From DATBGO01 sp963695645 (lineage in GTDB: Bacteria; Actinomycetota; Actinomycetes; Streptosporangiales; Streptosporangiaceae), in contig CAVOHC010000011.1 of the NCBI GenBank assembly GCA_963695645.1, positions 62,001-126,000 of the forward strand: a stretch of DNA of 64,000 nt, in the 5' to 3' direction. Each line of letters begins with the position of its first letter. The stretch's first letter is position 1. The notes beneath the pieces are model-generated. The model was not told where the DNA came from. It ran no database searches and saw nothing but the letters and a program-made list of their open reading frames with translations. Below are positions 60,243 to 64,000 of the stretch, one piece after another. The position numbers and the translations under genes were made by a program.

Positions 60243-63119
60243 ATGATAGTTCATGCCCGCCGGGCGCTCGGGTTCGCCGCGCTGACCATTACGGCCGCCA
60301 TTCTCCTGCTGCTAGGCGTCATTGGCAGGCCCGTGCCCGCGCGCGCCGCTACACCGCACCTGATTGTTTCGCTCACATTTGACGACAGCGATGAAGATCA
60401 GTACACCAACGCGCTCCCGGCGCTGGAGTCGCACAAAATGGCGGGGACGTTCTATGCGATCACCGGGTACGTCGGGGTCAACAGCGGCTACCTGACGCTG
60501 CCGCAACTGCAGGCCATCTACAACGCCGGCAACGAGATCGGCGGCCACACGGTGCTGCACCCCAACCTCACCCAGATCAGCAGCGACGAGGCGACCAGGG
60601 AGATCTGCGATAGCCGGGACACCCTGCTCAGCTGGGGCTTCCCGGTGACCGACTTCGCCTACCCGTACGCCGCCTACAACCCGGCGACCGAGGGAATCGT
60701 CCAGCAGTGCGGCTTCAACTCCGCGCGGCAGGACGGCGACATCACCTCGCCCTACGGCTGCCTGAGCGGATGCCCGCCGGCCGAGACCATCCCGCCGCCC
60801 GACGCTTATGCCATCCGCGCACCGCAGTCCATCGAGGACAACTGGACCCTCGCCCAGATGGAACAATTAGTCACCCAGGCCGAACCCGGCGGCGGCTGGA
60901 GCGTGCTGGTCTTCCACCACATCTGCGACAACGCCTGCGACCCCTACTCGGTCACCCCGGCGAACTTCAACGCCCTGCTGACCTGGCTGCAGACCCAGGA
61001 CGTGACCATCGAGACCGTCAGCAAGGTCATCGGCGGACCCGTCCGGCCAGCGGTGACCGTACCGCAAGTCCCGCCGGCCCCGCCCGGCACCAACGGCGTC
61101 GCCAACCCCTCGGTCGAGACCGACGATCAGTACAACCCCGGCACGCCGTCCTGCTGGTCGGCCGACACCGGCGCCGGCGACACGGCCAGCTTCGCCGAAA
61201 CAAAGACCGCGCACACCGGGTCCGTCGGCGAGACCGTCACCATGAGCTCCTACACGAGCGGCAACGCGGCACTGATCATCAAGCAGGACCTGGGCCAGTG
61301 CTCTCCCAGCGCGGTCGCGGGTGACTCCTACCTGGCCTCCGGCTGGTATCAGAGCACCGTGCCAACGCGCTTCGTGTCCTGGTACCGGGACGCGAACGGG
61401 GGCTGGCATTCCTGGACGAAGAGCCCGCAATTCGCCGCGGCCAGTTCCTGGACGCAGGCGACCTGGGCCACCCCGGCGGTCCCGGCCGGCGCGACCGCGC
61501 TGAGCTTCGGGATGGACATCGAGGCCGCCGGCACCCTGACCACCGACGACTATTCCCTCATCGACTCGGGCGGCCCGCCGAGCACTCCGGCGGTGTCGCT
61601 GACCGGGCCGGCCGCGGGCGCGACGCTGACCGGGCCGGTGACCTTCACCGCGAGCGCCTCCTCCCCGGTCGGCATCGCCAAGGTCGACTTCCTGGCCGAC
61701 GGCGTGGTGGTGGCCACCGCGACCTCCTCCCCCTACACCGCGACCTGGGACTCCAGCACCGTCGGCGACGGCCCGGTCACCATCACCGCGCGGGCCACCG
61801 ACACCGGAGGCAACCAGGCCACCACCACCGGGCAGGCCGCCACGGTCTCCAACGCGGCCAGCCGCGGCGGCAACCTGCTCGCCAACGCCTCCCTCGAAAC
61901 CAACACCGGCGGCGGCACCGTCCCCGACTGCTGGCAGCAAAGCAACACCGGCGGCAACACTCAAACCTGGGCCTACACCACCAGCGCGCACACCGGCAGT
62001 CACGCCGAGAATGTCACCATCTCCGCCTACACCAGCGGCGACAGCAAACTCCTCACCGCCCAGGGCACTGGCGCCTGCTCCCCCCGGGTCACCCCGGGCA
62101 GCGCCTACACCCTCGGCGCCTGGTACCAGTCCAGCCAGCCCACCCGGGTCGTCGTGTACTACCAGAACGCCAGCGGCAGCTGGACCTACTGGACCCAGAG
62201 CCCCGCGTTCGCCGCGTCCAGCTCCTGGGCCCAGGCCGCCTGGACCACCCCGGCGGTCCCGGCGGGCGCCACCGCCCTGTCCTTCGGCACCAACCTCGCC
62301 GCCGCCGGCTCCCTCACCACCGACGACTACACCATGACCGCCGGGGCGCCGGCGCCGCCGGCGGTGTCGCTGACCGGGCCCGCCGCGGGCGCGACGCTGA
62401 CCGGGCCGGTGACCTTCACCGCGAACGCCTCCTCCCCGGTCGGCATCGCCAAGGTCGACTTCCTGGTCGACGGCGCCGTGGTGGCCACCGCCACTTCTTC
62501 CCCTTACACCGCCACCTGGGACTCCAGCACGGTCGGCGACGGCCCGGTCACCATCACCGCGCGGGCCACCGACGCCGCGGGCAACCAGGCCACCACCGCC
62601 GGGCAGGCGGCCACCGTCTCCAACGCGGCCGGCCGCGGCGGCAACCTCCTTGCCAACGCGGCCCTCAACACCAACACCGGCGGCGGCACCACCCCCAACT
62701 GCTGGCAGCAGGCCAGCTCCGGGACCAACACCGCTGCCTGGACCTACACCCCGGACGCGTATAACGGCAACGCGACCGAGAACGTGTCCATCTCCGCCTT
62801 CACCAGCGGCGACCGCAAGCTCGTCACCGCCCTGGGCACCGGCGCCTGCTCTCCCCGGGTCACCCCGGGAAGCACCTACACCCTCGGCGGCTCGTACGAG
62901 TCCAGTCAGCCCACCCGCGTCGTCGTCTACTACCAGAACGCCAGCGGCACCTGGACCTACTGGACCCAGAGCCCCGCGTTCGCCGCGTCCAGCTCCTGGG
63001 CCCAGGCCACCTGGACCACCCCCGCGGTCCCGGCCGGCGCCACCGCCCTGTCCTTCGGCCTCAACATCGCCGCCGCCGGCTCCCTCACCACCGCCGACTA
63101 CGCGATGACGGCCGGCTAG
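60243..63119 (+). CDS. Secreted polysaccharide deacetylase with alternating CBM-like and Ig-like modules
   Basis: 958 residues from ATG 60243 (AGGGGGG upstream). The signal peptide ends at ARA near residue 37. NodB domain (about 40-255): SLTFDDSDEDQYTNALPALE, NEIGGHTVLHPNLTQ (metal His-x3-His), FAYPYAAYNP and VLVFHHICDN. Then three jelly-roll-like modules (each from NPSVET- or NASLET-like to DDYSL/DDYTM/ADYAM), separated by two near-identical Ig-like modules (SLTGPAAGATLTGPVTFTA start). It would deacetylate a surface or environmental polysaccharide and hold it through its modules. The repeats are also nearly identical in DNA, making a roughly 770-bp duplication. Confidence 0.85.
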   Translation: MIVHARRALGFAALTITAAILLLLGVIGRPVPARAATPHLIVSLTFDDSDEDQYTNALPALESHKMAGTFYAITGYVGVNSGYLTLPQLQAIYNAGNEIGGHTVLHPNLTQISSDEATREICDSRDTLLSWGFPVTDFAYPYAAYNPATEGIVQQCGFNSARQDGDITSPYGCLSGCPPAETIPPPDAYAIRAPQSIEDNWTLAQMEQLVTQAEPGGGWSVLVFHHICDNACDPYSVTPANFNALLTWLQTQDVTIETVSKVIGGPVRPAVTVPQVPPAPPGTNGVANPSVETDDQYNPGTPSCWSADTGAGDTASFAETKTAHTGSVGETVTMSSYTSGNAALIIKQDLGQCSPSAVAGDSYLASGWYQSTVPTRFVSWYRDANGGWHSWTKSPQFAAASSWTQATWATPAVPAGATALSFGMDIEAAGTLTTDDYSLIDSGGPPSTPAVSLTGPAAGATLTGPVTFTASASSPVGIAKVDFLADGVVVATATSSPYTATWDSSTVGDGPVTITARATDTGGNQATTTGQAATVSNAASRGGNLLANASLETNTGGGTVPDCWQQSNTGGNTQTWAYTTSAHTGSHAENVTISAYTSGDSKLLTAQGTGACSPRVTPGSAYTLGAWYQSSQPTRVVVYYQNASGSWTYWTQSPAFAASSSWAQAAWTTPAVPAGATALSFGTNLAAAGSLTTDDYTMTAGAPAPPAVSLTGPAAGATLTGPVTFTANASSPVGIAKVDFLVDGAVVATATSSPYTATWDSSTVGDGPVTITARATDAAGNQATTAGQAATVSNAAGRGGNLLANAALNTNTGGGTTPNCWQQASSGTNTAAWTYTPDAYNGNATENVSISAFTSGDRKLVTALGTGACSPRVTPGSTYTLGGSYESSQPTRVVVYYQNASGTWTYWTQSPAFAASSSWAQATWTTPAVPAGATALSFGLNIAAAGSLTTADYAMTAG
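61590..63119 (+). repeat. About 770-bp tandem coding duplication (Ig-like plus CBM-like unit)
   Basis: The Ig-like plus jelly-roll unit starting at about 61,590 recurs at about 62,360 with high DNA identity (for example, GGCGACGGCCCGGTCACCAT in both). The unit is about 770 bp. Recombination between copies could add or delete a module. Confidence 0.75.
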
Positions 63120-63244
63120 CGACGCCGGGGGCGCGGACTGGCCGGCCGCGTACCTAGCTGGATGCGGCGGCCCCTCGTTACCGTCACGACGCCGGCGCGT
63201 ACAGTCCTGGTGACCGGAGGTTCCCTGACCCGCATCGAGGCGCC

Positions 63245-63670
63245 ATGACCACGACCCGGCAGCTGCTGGCGCCACTGCGCCCTGCCGCCCGGATCCTCAC
63301 CGGATCCACCTACGTCCTGCTCGGCTTCGACGCCCTGCGGGCGCCAGGCGCGCGCGTCGATCAGGCCGCCCCGGTGCTGGCAGCGGTCCGCAAGCGGATT
63401 CCGCTTCCCGCTGACGACAAGCTGGCGGTGCGGTGCAACGCCGCAGTGCAGGTGCTGGGCGGCGCGCTGCTGGCACTGGGCAGGGCCCCGCGCCTGTCCG
63501 CCCTGGCCCTGGCCGGCTCGCTGATTCCCACCACCCTGGCCGGCCACGCGTACTGGACGATCGAGGACCCGGCCGCCCGAAAGCTGCAGCGGATCCAGTT
63601 CCACAAGAACATGGCCATGATCGGCGGGCTGCTGTTCGCCGTGCTCGACCAGCCGCAGGCTCGTCCTTAG
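63245..63670 (+). CDS. DoxX-family membrane protein
   Basis: 141 residues. It starts LAPLRPAARILTGSTYVLLG and continues with a soluble segment (ALRAPGARVDQAAPVLAAVR), two helices near AVQVLGGALLALG and LSALALAGSLIPTTLAGHAY, and the end FHKNMAMIGGLLFAVLD, the DoxX signature. Such proteins have quinone- or redox-related roles, unproven here. It lies just downstream of the secreted deacetylase but is not overlapping. Confidence 0.85.
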   Translation: MTTTRQLLAPLRPAARILTGSTYVLLGFDALRAPGARVDQAAPVLAAVRKRIPLPADDKLAVRCNAAVQVLGGALLALGRAPRLSALALAGSLIPTTLAGHAYWTIEDPAARKLQRIQFHKNMAMIGGLLFAVLDQPQARP

Positions 63671-63707
63671 CGGCGCGACGCCGCCGGAAGACGCGACCCA
63701 GCGCCTG

Positions 63708-64000
63708 CTATCTGGGCGAGGACCCGAAGTTGAAGGTCTGCGTGTTCCCATCACCGAACTGGTTGCCGGTGGAGTCGGCGTTGTTGACGATGTACTTGCC
63801 CACGACCCGCTTGTCCTGGCTCGCGTACTGCATCACCAGCGCCGCAGCGGCGAGAACCTTCTGATCCTTATCGGCGCCAGCATCCTTGAGGTGGGTCGCA
63901 AGCTTTCCCTTCCAGGCGTCTGGATCCTTCACGTACGCCTCAACCGCTTCCTGCGCCGCCGGCTTGCTCGAGAGGCGTCGCCTGAGCGCATCTCGAAGAC
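63708..64000 (-). CDS. Partial gene ending in an amyloid-signalling-like motif
   Basis: The 5' end lies beyond the right edge. The visible 97 codons read EAVEAYVKDPDAWKGKLATH, LKDAGADKDQKVLAAAALVM and QYASQDKRVVGKYIV, then NNADSTGNQFGDGNTQTFNF and a short tail. The helical part resembles the N-terminal helical domains of conflict-system or effector-associated proteins in actinobacteria. The ending, GNQFGDGNTQ with an Asn/Gln/Gly-rich beta-strand-like stretch, resembles the bacterial amyloid signalling sequences (RHIM-like) that pair an effector with a sensor. The domain upstream is not in the window, so the assignment is tentative. Confidence 0.5.
   Translation of the reverse strand, partial: LRDALRRRLSSKPAAQEAVEAYVKDPDAWKGKLATHLKDAGADKDQKVLAAAALVMQYASQDKRVVGKYIVNNADSTGNQFGDGNTQTFNFGSSPR

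Noticed and set aside
60867..63275. An 800-codon minus-strand open frame opposite the secreted deacetylase
   Set aside because: Gly/Val/Ala-rich shadow of a repetitive gene; no start signal or family.

Overview
The window comes from a high-GC actinobacterium, probably a filamentous soil type. Support includes very GC-rich codon third positions, frequent GTG starts and ATGA/GTGA gene overlaps, an aa3-type oxidase locus with CtaB/E/D/C, an ECF42-type sigma factor beside a YCII protein, maleylpyruvate-isomerase-type (DinB-like) proteins, and IS66 debris. The genus cannot be named from the sequence alone. No rRNA, tRNA, CRISPR array or intact mobile element was seen.

Layout. 1-2.5 kb: an SRPBCC protein and an acyl-CoA synthetase. 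2.6-6.7 kb (minus strand): a LolA/RseB-like carrier with an ABC ATPase and permease. 6.8-22.2 kb: a respiratory island. On the minus strand it holds a DmfA2-like lipoprotein, heme O synthase, oxidase subunits III, I and II, and a cupredoxin. Divergently on the plus strand it holds a two-component system, a TlpA-like thioredoxin, a membrane-SCO1 fusion, a lipoprotein and CtaG. 22.7-29.6 kb: cell-surface sugar genes (membrane glycosyltransferase, GT28-like transferase, epimerase, DegT aminotransferase, polysaccharide deacetylase). 29.9-38.6 kb: an HtrA-like protease, DapE, arginine deiminase, a LysR regulator divergent from an aminotransferase, a coiled-coil protein and TrmO. 38.8-40.6 kb: two decayed IS66 ends bracket two small enzyme-like genes. 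40.8-54 kb: small accessory genes, an ECF sigma factor, an SPFH protein, a DrrAB-type exporter and decayed copies. 54.4-64 kb: a glutamine amidotransferase, a CbbX-like AAA protein, an FAD oxidoreductase, a non-coding stretch with DnaA-box-like repeats, a large secreted deacetylase, and at the right edge a partial gene ending in an amyloid-signalling-like motif.

Two themes stand out. First, coding tandem repeats are common, and in three genes (ABC permease, LolA-like carrier, HtrA-like protease) exactly one repeat unit is one base short, which breaks the frame. Either these are slippage-prone switch loci or the assembly carries repeat-associated deletions. Two further genes (an ECF sigma factor and a lipoprotein) carry single-frame breaks outside long repeats. 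Second, the oxidase subunit I keeps every heme and copper ligand but lacks the canonical D-channel aspartate and K-channel lysine, and it sits with its own copper-handling and regulatory genes. This respiratory island, with a Cys-rich mini-ORF and a perfect 15-bp palindrome at its divergent centre, is the best candidate for an undescribed system here.
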